64,000 nucleotides of DNA from an uncultured Bacteroidota bacterium (lineage in GTDB: Bacteria; Bacteroidota; Bacteroidia; Bacteroidales; F082): contig CALDOI010000258.1 of NCBI GenBank assembly GCA_937912115.1, positions 16,906 to 80,905 on the forward strand, written 5' to 3'. A program made the position numbers and the translations under genes. Shown piece by piece: positions 9,339 to 19,600 of the stretch (position 1 is its first letter; each line of letters opens with the position of its first letter). The notes under the pieces were generated by a model, which saw only the letters and a list, made by a program, of their open reading frames with translations, made no database searches and was not told the origin of the DNA.

Positions 9339-10040
9339 ATGGAAAATAACAATATCTTCAGAAATACTGTTGGTTGGATTACAATTTTATCCGGCATAGT
9401 TGGTTTTATCAGCTACTTTTTAATAGCTGGGGCCGTGAATTTTAATTTTGATTTTTTTTCTAACCCTGTTTTGATTTTTTCGCTGCCCGAAGTGCATATC
9501 GGAATGCTCAGGTGGAGTATGATTGCAGACGTCTTCGGGTATTATCTATTGCTATTGCCTGCGCTGTTTTTCATTCACGATTGGCTTCACGGTAAAACAG
9601 CATGGAGAAACCTGATTACCTTTTGTGGAACATCTTATGTTTTAGCTGGAGCAATCGGTGCATCAATACTTGCGGCTACCTGGCCGTCCTTTCTCACAAA
9701 GTTTCCCCTCTCATCACCCGAACAACAAGACACCATCAAATTATTATTCGAATCCTTTTCTTTTATGGTTGGGAACGGAATATGGAATTTGTTTGATACC
9801 ATAGTTTGCAGTGTATGGATGATAGGCATCGGGATTTTTATCAAGCGAAAGAATTTCTTTTTGGGATGGTTTACAATTATTGTAGGTTTGATTTCCTTTT
9901 TGGATGGTTTCGGAAATATTCTTGAAATAAAAGCCTTAGCTGATACAGCAGTTAACCTATATCTTGTTCTTGCTCCTATTTGGCCCATTGCTATAGGTTT
10001 TGCCATTTTAAAAAATAGAATTTTTGTACTGAACAAATAA
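9339..10040 (+). CDS. Polytopic membrane protein, possibly DUF4386-like
   Basis: The 233-residue protein has about six predicted membrane helices (near residues 12-32, 50-75, 86-106, 125-150, 160-185 and 200-225) and short polar loops. The pattern of a GWITILSGIVGF first helix and long hydrophobic helices resembles DUF4386-type proteins, but I do not see a diagnostic motif. No function can be assigned. It sits 13 bases before the diheme cytochrome c gene, so the two are almost certainly co-transcribed and may work together at the membrane. Confidence 0.75.
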   Translation: MENNNIFRNTVGWITILSGIVGFISYFLIAGAVNFNFDFFSNPVLIFSLPEVHIGMLRWSMIADVFGYYLLLLPALFFIHDWLHGKTAWRNLITFCGTSYVLAGAIGASILAATWPSFLTKFPLSSPEQQDTIKLLFESFSFMVGNGIWNLFDTIVCSVWMIGIGIFIKRKNFFLGWFTIIVGLISFLDGFGNILEIKALADTAVNLYLVLAPIWPIAIGFAILKNRIFVLNK

Positions 10041-10053
10041 TTAGAAAATCACT

Positions 10054-11031
10054 ATGAAAAAAATCCTGAAAATAGTCGCCTATGCTTTTGGTGTTGTGAT
10101 ATTGCTAATAGTGCTACTTCTTACTTATGTAAAAACAATGCTACCCTCTGTTGGCGAAGCTCCAAACATGAAAATTGAAATAAACCATGACCGAATAGAA
10201 CACGGAAGGTATCTGGCAAATCATGTAATGGTATGTATCGACTGTCATTCAAAAAGAGACTGGAGTTTGTTTTCCGGACCTCCTCTTGCAGGCACAGAGG
10301 GAAAAGGTGGCGAAGTGTTTGACCAAAAACTTGGATTTCCGGGAAAATATGTTGCAAGCAATATCACTCCTTTTAATTTAGGTAAATGGACTGACGGAGA
10401 ATTTTTTAGAGCAATTACATCCGGAGTATCCAAAGACGGTAGGGCATTGTTTACAATTATGCCTCATCAAAACTATGGTCAGTTGGACAAGTCCGATATT
10501 GAAGCTGTTATTGCATACATCAGAAGTTTAGAACCAATAAAAAATGAAACAGAAAAATCACACTCTGATTTTCCAATGAATTTCATTATTAATACCATTC
10601 CAAAAAAGGCAAAGTTTATAGAAATTCCATCTAAATCAGATGCAATTAATTACGGAAAATATTTGGTTACAGCCTCAGGGTGCATGGATTGTCATACAAA
10701 ACAAGTCAAAGGAAAATTTGTAGGTGAACTTTTTGCAGGTGGATTTGAATTTAAATTTCAGGACGGCAGTGTAGTTAATTCATCAAATATCACGCCTGAC
10801 AAGGCAACAGGTATCGGAAGTTGGACCAAAGAACAATTTATTACTCGATTTAAAATGTATGCAGACAGTTCTTACAAGCATACCGATGTAAAAGCCGGGG
10901 AATTCCAAACGCCAATGCCATGGACAATGTATGCAGGAATGTCAACAGAAGACCTAACCGCAGTTTACGAATATCTCAACAATCTCAAACCTGTAGAGAA
11001 CTCCATTATAAAGTTTGTTCCTGTAAAATAG
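10054..11031 (+). CDS. Membrane-anchored diheme c-type cytochrome
   Basis: The 325-residue protein has an N-terminal membrane anchor (residues 7-27) and two heme-c sites: CIDCH at residues 61-65 and CMDCH near 210-214. Each heads a cytochrome c domain, with candidate distal methionine ligands in the segments TIMPHQNYGQ and QTPMPWTMYAGMS. This resembles the cytochrome subunits of periplasmic alcohol/gluconate dehydrogenases, but no dehydrogenase gene is nearby. It probably carries electrons in the periplasm. The gene is the last of the inserted block between atpZ and the ATP-synthase-I-like gene and may have arrived by transfer. Confidence 0.92.
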   Translation: MKKILKIVAYAFGVVILLIVLLLTYVKTMLPSVGEAPNMKIEINHDRIEHGRYLANHVMVCIDCHSKRDWSLFSGPPLAGTEGKGGEVFDQKLGFPGKYVASNITPFNLGKWTDGEFFRAITSGVSKDGRALFTIMPHQNYGQLDKSDIEAVIAYIRSLEPIKNETEKSHSDFPMNFIINTIPKKAKFIEIPSKSDAINYGKYLVTASGCMDCHTKQVKGKFVGELFAGGFEFKFQDGSVVNSSNITPDKATGIGSWTKEQFITRFKMYADSSYKHTDVKAGEFQTPMPWTMYAGMSTEDLTAVYEYLNNLKPVENSIIKFVPVK

Positions 11032-11153
11032 CGCACAAGTTTCCAATAACATAAAAATATCATCAGCCCTGCGCGTGACAATGTGTAAAAATAATAGCCG
11101 AGATAGCAGTAAATTAAGTAGTTGTAGCTCGCTTTAACTTTTCTGTAACTTCC

Positions 11154-11161
11154 TGTTATGT
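11154..11161. repeat. Right copy of the 8-base direct repeat flanking the inserted block
   Basis: Second copy of TGTTATGT (first copy at 8395-8402). It lies in the right arm of the candidate attC-like inverted repeat, where a GTT core would be the expected crossover position if an integron-type recombinase had inserted the block. Confidence 0.35.
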
Positions 11162-11491
11162 GCGATGCCTGACCCACTCTTCAGATCTTCATTTTCATCA
11201 GTAAAGATTGCGTTGGCGTTGTTTTTAAGAGTCAGGTATTTACCGTTTAGATTCAGATAAGGTATACTTAAGTTGTCAAAAAACCCAGACTACTCATAGC
11301 GGTAAACCGATACTAAAGAATATTTGAAACTCTTATTTCGTCATTAAGGCGTTAGCGGTTTCTAATCATACTTTGCAGTTATTTATGGCCAAATCAGTTA
11401 ACCGAACAACAATCAACATATAACAAATAACGTATAACACGCATCAAATAACAATTCAACCCCTATAACACGAAGTTTATTACTAATAGTA

Positions 11492-11499
11492 TATTTTTG
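11492..11499 (+). promoter_or_regulatory. Bacteroidota -7 box before the ATP-synthase-I-like gene
   Basis: The sequence TATTTTTG fits TAnnTTTG and ends 11 bases before the ATG at 11511. The gene therefore appears to have its own promoter, now separated from atpZ. The closeness favours the second in-frame ATG at 11523 as the start. Confidence 0.5.
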
Positions 11500-11510
11500 T
11501 AGTAAATTTA

Positions 11511-11906
11511 ATGCAGATTTTTATGAAACCTAATATCAGACTAATAATATCACCATTTACATACTTCACTCTTGCAATATTAATAATTAGTCTAATAATT
11601 CAGTTTTGGATTCCTGCCATAGTTATAAGTAATGTTTGGCCTTTCATATTATTGTTTTTATACTCTTTTACATTATTCGCAATTATAATGCTGTCTAAAT
11701 ATATCGGGAGCAGGATATCTTATTTCGCCAATGCATTTATGCTTGTAAATTTTGGTAAGCTGGTATTGTTTTCAATTATTATTGTAGTTTATGCCTGGTT
11801 AAATCGCGATAAGGCAATTTCATTTACCATTACTTTTTTTGTTTACTATTTACTATTAACCACTTATGAAGTGATTATCTTGCTAAGAATGCAAAAAAAA
11901 CCTTAG
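11511..11906 (+). CDS. Small membrane protein, probable ATP synthase I-like
   Basis: The 131-residue protein has four predicted membrane helices (about residues 14-34, 41-60, 78-100 and 104-124) and few charged loops. Its size, topology and position a few genes after bactofilin and AtpZ match the second small membrane protein that precedes atpB in Bacteroidota. Such proteins are thought to help assemble the F0 c-ring. No sequence motif proves this, so the assignment rests mainly on context. An in-frame ATG at 11523 (MKPNIR) is an alternative start better spaced from the -7 box. No ATP synthase subunit follows: the next 377 bases are non-coding. Confidence 0.65.
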   Translation: MQIFMKPNIRLIISPFTYFTLAILIISLIIQFWIPAIVISNVWPFILLFLYSFTLFAIIMLSKYIGSRISYFANAFMLVNFGKLVLFSIIIVVYAWLNRDKAISFTITFFVYYLLLTTYEVIILLRMQKKP

Positions 11907-12283
11907 CTTTCATAATTTATATTCCGGGTTCAAGATCAAAGCATCAGTTGCTTAAAAATAAGTTATTTACAGCAAAACAGTTATAATGTAGCAGATATGC
12001 TGAATTTCTGAACCAGGTAAAATTAGTTTGCCTTAACATGGATTTGAATTGGTTGTATAGAATAAATTTACCAGATATTTGACATGAGCAGGCTATTATT
12101 GTTATTAATGCTTGTAATAAAGTATTTTTGGCTGTCGCCAGAGTATAAACACCACTGTTGTCGATAGCATTTCTTAATCAAATATCATTTTAAAACTACT
12201 TTAAGCATATTGTAAGGATTTAATTTATACTTTTATCAATTCAATCTATTTGATTATAAATTTTAGGTAATATAAAATAAATA
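11907..12283. other. Intergenic region where atpB would be expected
   Basis: These 377 bases contain no open frame of useful length on either strand, no recognisable fragment of an ATP synthase subunit, and no clear terminator hairpin. The sequence is AT-rich. Confidence 0.5.
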
Positions 12284-12769
12284 ATGGTTTCATACGCATC
12301 CTTCGAGGACTTCCTTTACATAATATTAGGATTGGTTTGGATTGTATTTTCAATCTATAACGCAAACAGAAAGAAAAAGGCAAGAAGTAATCAATCATCT
12401 AAAGAGCAAAAAAGATCATTGCTTGATTCATTATTGGATGAAATGGGAGTAAAAACCGAAGAAGAGAATTATAGTCATAGTGATTCGGTTTTGGAAAATG
12501 AAGAATTAAATATTGTTTCGGAAAACAAACCCGAGAGGGTTTCAATTCTGAACAGTCAGCCAGAAGAATTGTTTTCTTATGATGATTATTATAAAGAAAG
12601 CAACTATAAACCCACAAGCAATGTCATTGTTAAAAAGCAGTCAAAGTTGCGCCAATCTTCTTCCACCGATACTGGAACGAATAATCCGTCAAAAAAGAAG
12701 AAAACTGGGAAAATAGATTTACGGAAAGCTGTTATATATTCAGAAATACTTAAGAAACAGTATTTTTAA
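12284..12769 (+). CDS. Single-pass membrane protein with conserved Bacteroidota C-terminal tail
   Basis: The 161-residue protein has one N-terminal membrane helix (residues 8-25), a basic patch (NANRKKKARSN), a long polar and probably disordered middle, and the C-terminal tail IDLRKAVIYSEILKKQYF. I recall this kind of tail (DLRKAVIYSEIL) on otherwise variable small Bacteroidota proteins, which suggests the tail is a docking motif. No function is known to me. It is 109 bases upstream of the TonB-dependent receptor gene on the same strand, and a -7 box precedes the latter, so it is probably transcribed separately. Confidence 0.7.
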   Translation: MVSYASFEDFLYIILGLVWIVFSIYNANRKKKARSNQSSKEQKRSLLDSLLDEMGVKTEEENYSHSDSVLENEELNIVSENKPERVSILNSQPEELFSYDDYYKESNYKPTSNVIVKKQSKLRQSSSTDTGTNNPSKKKKTGKIDLRKAVIYSEILKKQYF

Positions 12770-12865
12770 AATGTTAAAAAAAGTTAATGGTATTTTGTCT
12801 TGGATAATCAATTATTATTAAATTTACCAACTTTTTGAATGATTAATAAAGAACTTAGTTGAACA

Positions 12866-12874
12866 TAAATTTGC
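12866..12874 (+). promoter_or_regulatory. Candidate -7 box immediately before the TonB-dependent receptor gene
   Basis: The sequence TAAATTTGC fits TAnnTTTG, but it ends only 4 bases before the ATG at 12879. If used, the transcript would be leaderless or nearly so. The start codon itself is fixed by the signal peptide, so either the message is leaderless or the box is fortuitous. Confidence 0.35.
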
Positions 12875-12878
12875 AGGT

Positions 12879-15800
12879 ATGTTAAGAAATTTACTCCTTA
12901 CACTTGGTTTAATTTTTGCAACAAGCGTCGTGGTGTTTGCCCAGTCGGGTGCGCTGAAAGGGACAGTGCTTGACAAGGATACAAAAGAACCAATTCCTTT
13001 TGCCAATATTGTACTGGAAAACAAAGGATCGCAAGTTGGAGGTGCTACTTCTGATTTTGATGGAAATTACATGATTAAGCCAATTCCTCCCGGACAGTAC
13101 GATTTGAAGGCAACTTTTGTTGGCTACAAAACAATACTTATTCAGGGTATCATTATTGGTGGCGATCAAATCAGGTTTTATGATGTTGAATTAACATCAA
13201 CCGCCGAAACCCTTGATGTTGTTGAGGTAGTAGCCTATAAAGTGCCATTGATTGATAAAGATCAAACAGCATCAGGTCAAACCATTACAGCTGAAGAGAT
13301 TTCGAAAATGCCTAATCGTAATGCAAATGCTGTAGCAACTACAGTTGGTGGTGTATTTTCTGAGGATGGAGAACGTGGAAGTGTTCGTGGTGCTCGTTCA
13401 GACGCAACAGCCATGTATATTGATGGTATCCGTGTTATTGGTAATTCAAGCGTACCTCAATCTGCCATCGAGCAAGTTGATGTTATCTTGGGTGGTGTAC
13501 CGGCACGGTATGGTGACGTAACTTCAGGTATTATCAATGTAACAACAAAGGGACCCGCTCGTGAATTCGGTGCAGGTATTGAGTTGGAGTCATCACAATT
13601 TCTTGATGCTTTCGGACACAATAGGGTTGGATTTAATATGATGGGACCATTAATTAAGGGAAAGGACAAAAACACTTCACTCCTTGGTTTCTTTATTGCT
13701 GGTGATTTGAATGCGAATCAGGATGGTAATCCATCAGCAACAGGTTACTATACGCTTTCTGATGAAAACTTAAGAATGCTTGAACAAAACCCCATCCGAC
13801 CTTCAGGCTCAGGCTCAGGTACATTTATAAATGGAGAGTTTTTGCGAAACAGTGATTTACAGCATGTTAATACTGCGCCAAATACTGCACAACAAAGCTA
13901 TAATTTCATTGGCAATATTAATATTCGTACAACTGAAACCATTAATCTTACAATTGGCGGTAGCTATTATTATTATAGCGGTCGTGATTATAGTTATGGT
14001 GCAACTCTTGCGAATTCTGATAAAAACAGATTAAGAAAAAACACTAATTATAGAGGTTATATTAGGTTTACGCAGCGTTTTCCAACGGATGCCGAAAGCA
14101 CATCAATATTTAAGAACTTCTATTATTCATTACAGTTCGACTATACAAAAGATAAAGGAGAATATGGTGATGCAAATCACTGGGATAACTTATTTAAATA
14201 TGGTTATATAGGTAAATTCTCTACTTATAAAACACCAACATTTGAATTAGGTAGTGATACAGTTAACGGTAAGTATTATGAAAATGTATGGCTGCTTAAC
14301 TCTTGGGATTATGATACTCTTGTTGAGTGGAGTCCACGTGATATTAATCCATTAGTTGCAAAATATACAACAGATTATTATAACATCTATGACGGACAAC
14401 CTGTTGGTCACTACCAAAATATTGATGATATTTTACTTGGTAATGCAATGTTAAATGGTAGTACACCACAAACAATATATGGTTTGTATCAATCGCCAGG
14501 AACCAATCAAACAGGTTATGGTAAGTGGAATAATGATCAATATAACATGCGAATGGATGCATCTCTTGATATTGGTAATCATGGTGTTAAATTGGGTTTT
14601 CAATATGAGCAACGTGCAAACAGAAATATTAATTATGCCCCAACGGGTTTTTGGAATCTCGCACGTGATGGTAAGGGTTTAACAAATGCCCACCTTATTC
14701 AGCTTGATCTGGATAATCCTGAGCTTATTTCCTATGACGGCCATGTGGATACTATTATATACAGAAGAAAATACGATGCAAATTCGCAACGTACATTTGA
14801 TAAAAATCTTCGTGAAGCAATGGGTTTGCCAGTAGATGGGCTTGATTACATTGTTATGGATTCATATGATTTTGATAATGGTACAATTGAGTATTACGAC
14901 CGAAATGGAGTTACTCATACCGTTAATCTCGACCAAAGTGCTTTAAATGTTGGATTGTTTTCACCCGATGAGCTTTGGAATGATGGACTTTCTGCTATAA
15001 GCTATCAGGGATATGATTATGAAGGTAATGTATTATCTAACCAGCCAGCGTATGAGGACTTTTTTAATAAGACTGATGCGAATGGTGTATATTCACGTGA
15101 TATTGGAGCATACCAACCTATTTATATGGCTGGTTATATTCAGGATCAGTTTGCGTTTAAAGATCTTATTTTTAATGTTGGAGTTAGGGTAGATAGATTT
15201 GATGCAAACCAGAAAGTGCTAGAAGATCCATTTTTGCTTTATCCAGCTCGTAATGTAGGCGATATTAATGTTGTGCCGGGTTTTGAAAATGTTACTCATC
15301 CCTCAAACATGGGTGAAGATTATGTAGTTTATGTTGATAAAGTTAAAGATCCTACAAAAGTTGTTGGTTACCGAAATGAATATACCTGGTATAATGCCGA
15401 TGGTATTGAAATATTAGATCCAACTATTCTTGACGTAGGTAACGGTATAAGTCCGGCACTGGTTGATCAGGAACAAGCACAGGTTAATATAAAATCGTTT
15501 AAGGATTATGATCCACAAATTAATGTGATGCCTCGTATTTCTTTCTCGTTCCCAATTTCCGATGAAGCTTTATTCTTTGCCCACTACGACGTACTTACAC
15601 AACGCCCTACTAGTAATGTATTTTCCGATCCCTCACAGTATTATTTCTTTAATAATATAGGTGGTAGTTTAGATAACCCTTCATTGGAACCCACAAAGAC
15701 CATTGATTATGAATTAGGATTTACACAAAAAGTATCAAATACTTCATCTATCACTTTCACAACATTCTATCGTGAGATGAGAAGTATGATTCAGTTGTAT

Positions 15801-16598
15801 CGTTTTAATGGAGCTTATCCAAAAGATTATACCTCATATAATAACATTGACTTTGGAACAGTAAAAGGACTTACTGCAGAATTTGACTTGCGTCGTACAG
15901 GTAATGTTCGTGTTAGAGCAGCCTATACTTTGCAGTTTGCTGATGCAACTGGTGCTTCCACTACTACTGCTGCATCATTGTTAGCTGCCGGTTTACCTAA
16001 CTTACGCTCAACTTTCCCAATGCCTTGGGATAGAAGACACGCGTTTAACATAGTATTAGATTATCGTTGGGGAGCTGGGAAAGACTATAATGGTCCAAAA
16101 ATAAACCGCGAAAAATCAGGTAAAGCACCAATGGAGCCTTTAAGTAATTTTGGTTTCAGCTTAACAGTTAACGGAGGATCCGGAACACCCTATACAGCAT
16201 CCAGAAATGTAAATTCACCATTATCGCCTGTTACTAATTTATTAAAAGGTACATATAGTGGATCTAGACTCCCATGGCAATTCCGCCTCGACTTAAGAGT
16301 TGATAAAGATTTCTATTTCAAGTTGAATAAGAAGGAAGGTGATAAAGCATCAAAAGCATATTTGAATGTATATCTACAGGTATTAAACTTACTGGATACC
16401 AAAAACATTGTTAATGTTTATTCATATACCGGTAATCCAGAAGACGATGGATATCTTACTGCTCCTGAATGGCAGCGCCAAATCAATAATCAAATTGATC
16501 CAGCAGCGTTCAGAGATTTGTATGGTAATTTCGTTAATAACCCGGGAAATTACAGTACTCCTCGTCAAATACGTCTTGGACTAATGTTTAACTTCTAA
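12879..16598 (+). CDS. TonB-dependent receptor with N-terminal carboxypeptidase-like domain (Oar-like)
   Basis: The 1239-residue outer-membrane protein has a signal peptide (residues 1-21, ending VVVFAQ), a CarboxypepD_reg-like domain (GTVLDKDTKEPIPFANIVLE, about residues 25-110), a plug domain (MPNRNANAVATTVGGV; GARSDATAMYIDGIRV; VDVILGGVPARYGDVTSGII), and a large beta-barrel ending in an aromatic residue (LGLMFNF). The plug and barrel are complete. No SusD-type partner gene is adjacent, so it is not a standard glycan-uptake pair; the layout is closer to the Oar-like receptors. The next two genes encode a very large T9SS protein and a PorV-like barrel, 51 and 44 bases apart, indicating an operon and suggesting that the three products act together at the outer membrane. 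Substrate unknown. Confidence 0.9.
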   Translation: MLRNLLLTLGLIFATSVVVFAQSGALKGTVLDKDTKEPIPFANIVLENKGSQVGGATSDFDGNYMIKPIPPGQYDLKATFVGYKTILIQGIIIGGDQIRFYDVELTSTAETLDVVEVVAYKVPLIDKDQTASGQTITAEEISKMPNRNANAVATTVGGVFSEDGERGSVRGARSDATAMYIDGIRVIGNSSVPQSAIEQVDVILGGVPARYGDVTSGIINVTTKGPAREFGAGIELESSQFLDAFGHNRVGFNMMGPLIKGKDKNTSLLGFFIAGDLNANQDGNPSATGYYTLSDENLRMLEQNPIRPSGSGSGTFINGEFLRNSDLQHVNTAPNTAQQSYNFIGNINIRTTETINLTIGGSYYYYSGRDYSYGATLANSDKNRLRKNTNYRGYIRFTQRFPTDAESTSIFKNFYYSLQFDYTKDKGEYGDANHWDNLFKYGYIGKFSTYKTPTFELGSDTVNGKYYENVWLLNSWDYDTLVEWSPRDINPLVAKYTTDYYNIYDGQPVGHYQNIDDILLGNAMLNGSTPQTIYGLYQSPGTNQTGYGKWNNDQYNMRMDASLDIGNHGVKLGFQYEQRANRNINYAPTGFWNLARDGKGLTNAHLIQLDLDNPELISYDGHVDTIIYRRKYDANSQRTFDKNLREAMGLPVDGLDYIVMDSYDFDNGTIEYYDRNGVTHTVNLDQSALNVGLFSPDELWNDGLSAISYQGYDYEGNVLSNQPAYEDFFNKTDANGVYSRDIGAYQPIYMAGYIQDQFAFKDLIFNVGVRVDRFDANQKVLEDPFLLYPARNVGDINVVPGFENVTHPSNMGEDYVVYVDKVKDPTKVVGYRNEYTWYNADGIEILDPTILDVGNGISPALVDQEQAQVNIKSFKDYDPQINVMPRISFSFPISDEALFFAHYDVLTQRPTSNVFSDPSQYYFFNNIGGSLDNPSLEPTKTIDYELGFTQKVSNTSSITFTTFYREMRSMIQLYRFNGAYPKDYTSYNNIDFGTVKGLTAEFDLRRTGNVRVRAAYTLQFADATGASTTTAASLLAAGLPNLRSTFPMPWDRRHAFNIVLDYRWGAGKDYNGPKINREKSGKAPMEPLSNFGFSLTVNGGSGTPYTASRNVNSPLSPVTNLLKGTYSGSRLPWQFRLDLRVDKDFYFKLNKKEGDKASKAYLNVYLQVLNLLDTKNIVNVYSYTGNPEDDGYLTAPEWQRQINNQIDPAAFRDLYGNFVNNPGNYSTPRQIRLGLMFNF

Positions 16599-16649
16599 GA
16601 TTAATAAAAAGCAATAAAATTGAATAAGAAAGTAAAAAATATAATCATC

Positions 16650-19600
16650 ATGAAGAATATTATACGAGCTTGGTTGATCGTTTTTGTTTCATTTGTGTTT
16701 TTGAATCAGCTTTCTGCCGAAGAATATCACAGAGAGAAGACAAAACAAGGTGCTAACCTGAAGCAAACTACAGCTGGTTGTTCACCAGCCTCAGCTTACG
16801 ATTGGCTTGATATTAATAACGTAAGGGCACGGATTAATACTGGTGGCGACATGTGGTGGGATTTGCCAGGTGGAGTTGGTGCCAAATATTTTATTCCAAA
16901 GGAAGGAGCAGCAACATCTATGTTTTCTGGTTCGCTTTGGATTGGAGGTTTGGATATTAATAACCAGTTAAAATTAGCTGCTCAGCGTTATCGCCAGGTT
17001 GGTATTGATTATTGGACAGGACCACTTACGGTTGATGGTACTGCGGCAATCGATGAAACCGTTTGTGCCGAATATGATGAGTTTTTTAAAATAACCAGAG
17101 CTGAAGTTGATGAGTTTTTATCTCATACCGATCCTATAACTGGTGCTTTTATTCCTAGCGAAGATTATGTAATTCCGCAGTCGATAACTAACTGGCCTGC
17201 ACATGGGGATGGATCTAAAGGTCAAAGTCATTATTTGGCGCCTTTTTATGATGTTCTTGGTGATGGTGAGTATGAGCCAACAGACGGTGATTATCCTTAT
17301 TATGATATTAGTAATGAGCTTTGCCATAGCGAAGTTATTTCCATGGAAGAAGAATATGATAGAACTGTTACAGGTAGTATTCTTGCTGATCAGGTTATAA
17401 AAGGTGACCAAACTTTATGGTGGGTATTTAATGATAAAGGTAATATTCACACCGAAACAACAGGTTCGGCCATTGGTTTGGAAATTAGAGCTCAGGCATT
17501 TGCATTTGCTACAAACGATGTTATCAATAATATGACTTTCTATAGTTATGAGATAATAAACCGTTCAACATTTGAACTTACTCAAACGTACTTCTCTCCC
17601 TGGGTTGATACTGATTTAGGATATGCAGGTGATGACTTTGTTGGCTGTGATGTAGGTCGTGGTTTAGGTTATTGCTATAACGGAAAAGCTGTTGATGGTA
17701 ATGGCGAAGTAAATGCATACGGAGAACAACCACCAGCAATTGGTGTAGACTTTTTCCAGGGACCTTATATGGATCCTGATAATTATGATAATCCTTCTTT
17801 TAGTGGTGATAGTATTGGTGGACCATCATTTGGTGGAACATGCGAAATTGTTACACAGGATGGAAGTCTTAGAAATATGCCTTTTTTCCGTGAAGGACAA
17901 TTGGTAACTGCACCAACTATTGTTAGATCAGCAGCTATTAACGGTGTGAACTTTGGAAATGGTATTGTTGATGATGAACGTTTTGGAATGCGTAGGTTTG
18001 TTTATCATAATAATGGTGGAAATGCTAACCAAAGTGATCCTACAAATGCTCCCGAATATTATAACTATTTAAGAGGTATCTGGAAAGATAATACAAAAAT
18101 GTATTATGGTGGCACAGCCTATATTGCAGGTGCCGGAACAGTTGGGCCTGAGTGCGACTTTATGTTTCCATTCGATAGTGATCCTTGTAACTGGGGTACT
18201 GCCGGATTACCACCAAACGGTGGATTTAACATTAATGGATTTTATTGGTCAGAGGAAACGGGAGATGGTGGATCACCAAACCCACCAGCAGATAGACGTT
18301 TTATGCAGTCAGCCGGACCTTTTACTCTTAAATCAGGTGCTGTAAACTATATTACAGTTGGTATTCCCTGGGCAAGAGCTCAGTCGGGTGGCGCGTGGGC
18401 TTCCGTAGAAAAACTTAGAGTAGTTGATGATAAATGTCAAGCGTTATTCGATAACTGTTTTAAAGTTATTGATGGACCAACTGCTCCAGATTTAGCAATG
18501 GTTGAGCTTGATAGACAATTAATTGTTTACATCAGCAATTCAGCCAATTCGAATAACTATCTTGAAAAATATTTTGAATTTGATCCAAATATTATTCAAC
18601 CATTACCCGGTAGCAATCCTCCGGTTGCCAGTGATGCTTATTATCGCTTCGAAGGTTATCAAATATTCCAATTAAAAGGACCAACAGTAAGTGTTGATAA
18701 TATACATGATCCTGACCTTGCTCGTTTAGTGGCACAATTTGATGTTAAAAATGGTGTAACGAAAATTGTAAATTACGACTTTAATGATTTAATTGGAGCA
18801 AACGTTCCTGTAATTGAAGTTACTGGCGGTGATAATGGGATACAGCACTCTTTTATTCTATCACAAGATGCTTTTGCTACTGATGATGTAAGACTGGTAA
18901 ATAATAAGCAATATTACTTCCTTGCTCTTGCTTATGCACATAATGATTATTTGCCCTTTGGACTTGATTTTCCCAATAGCAGCGGACAAACTCATCCATA
19001 TTTATCCGGGCGTAAAAATATTAAAGTCTATACAGCAATGCCTCATCTTACCATTAATGGTCTAGTACAAAATGGATCATATGGTGATAGCCCTAAAATA
19101 ACCAGAATTGCCGGTTTCGGTAATGGTGGTATGAATCTTGATTTTACAGAAGAAACTATCAATGAGATATTGTCGAAACCACCAGCTGGTCCTGATAATG
19201 TTTTCGGTGGTCCTGATTATCCAATAGCTTATAATCCAGAGTATAAAATAAATGCTGGTCCGTTGAATGTAAAAGTTGTTGATCCCCTAAGTGTTATTAA
19301 TGCTGATTTTACATGGTGGATGGATACTTTAATACGTGTTAAGCTAGAACATATAACAGGCGATCCAAGCGTGGAAGGAGATACTACAAGTAAACTCGTA
19401 GGAAACTGGAGTTTGAGAAACAATATCTCAGGCGAAGTTCATAAAAGTGACACTACAATATTAACTGAATATGAACAGCTATTTTTAGATTTGGGATTTT
19501 CAGTTAATATAGAACAACCATTTGTACCGGGTCCTATAGAAATAGGCGAAGTAATGGCCGGTAACCCTGCAGCGTTGAAATCATATTTTGAGGTATTTGC

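Larger units (their letters stand above)
11032..11510. other. Intergenic region after the inserted block; possible attC-like end and decayed reading frame
   Basis: No convincing gene lies in these 479 bases. The first part begins GCGCACAAG and ends with TGTTATGTGCG near 11164; the outer CGCACA/TGTGCG pair can form an inverted repeat of about 130 bases, loosely like an integron attC site. On the reverse strand 11134-11286 is open without a start codon and reads protein-like (for example SIPYLNLNGKYLTLKN), so it could be a gene relic of unknown family. The last 130 bases are AT-rich with repeated ATAACA/ATAACG units and a -7 promoter box just before 11511. Confidence 0.35.

Noticed and set aside
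8435-11031. Integron with several cassettes
   Set aside because: The three genes are separated by 91 and 13 bases with no attC-like site between them, and no integrase gene is present; only a single cassette-like insertion remains possible.
10965-11177. Reverse-strand open frame of 70 codons after the cytochrome gene
   Set aside because: It overlaps the end of the cytochrome c gene, has no family-like pattern and runs through the candidate inverted repeat.
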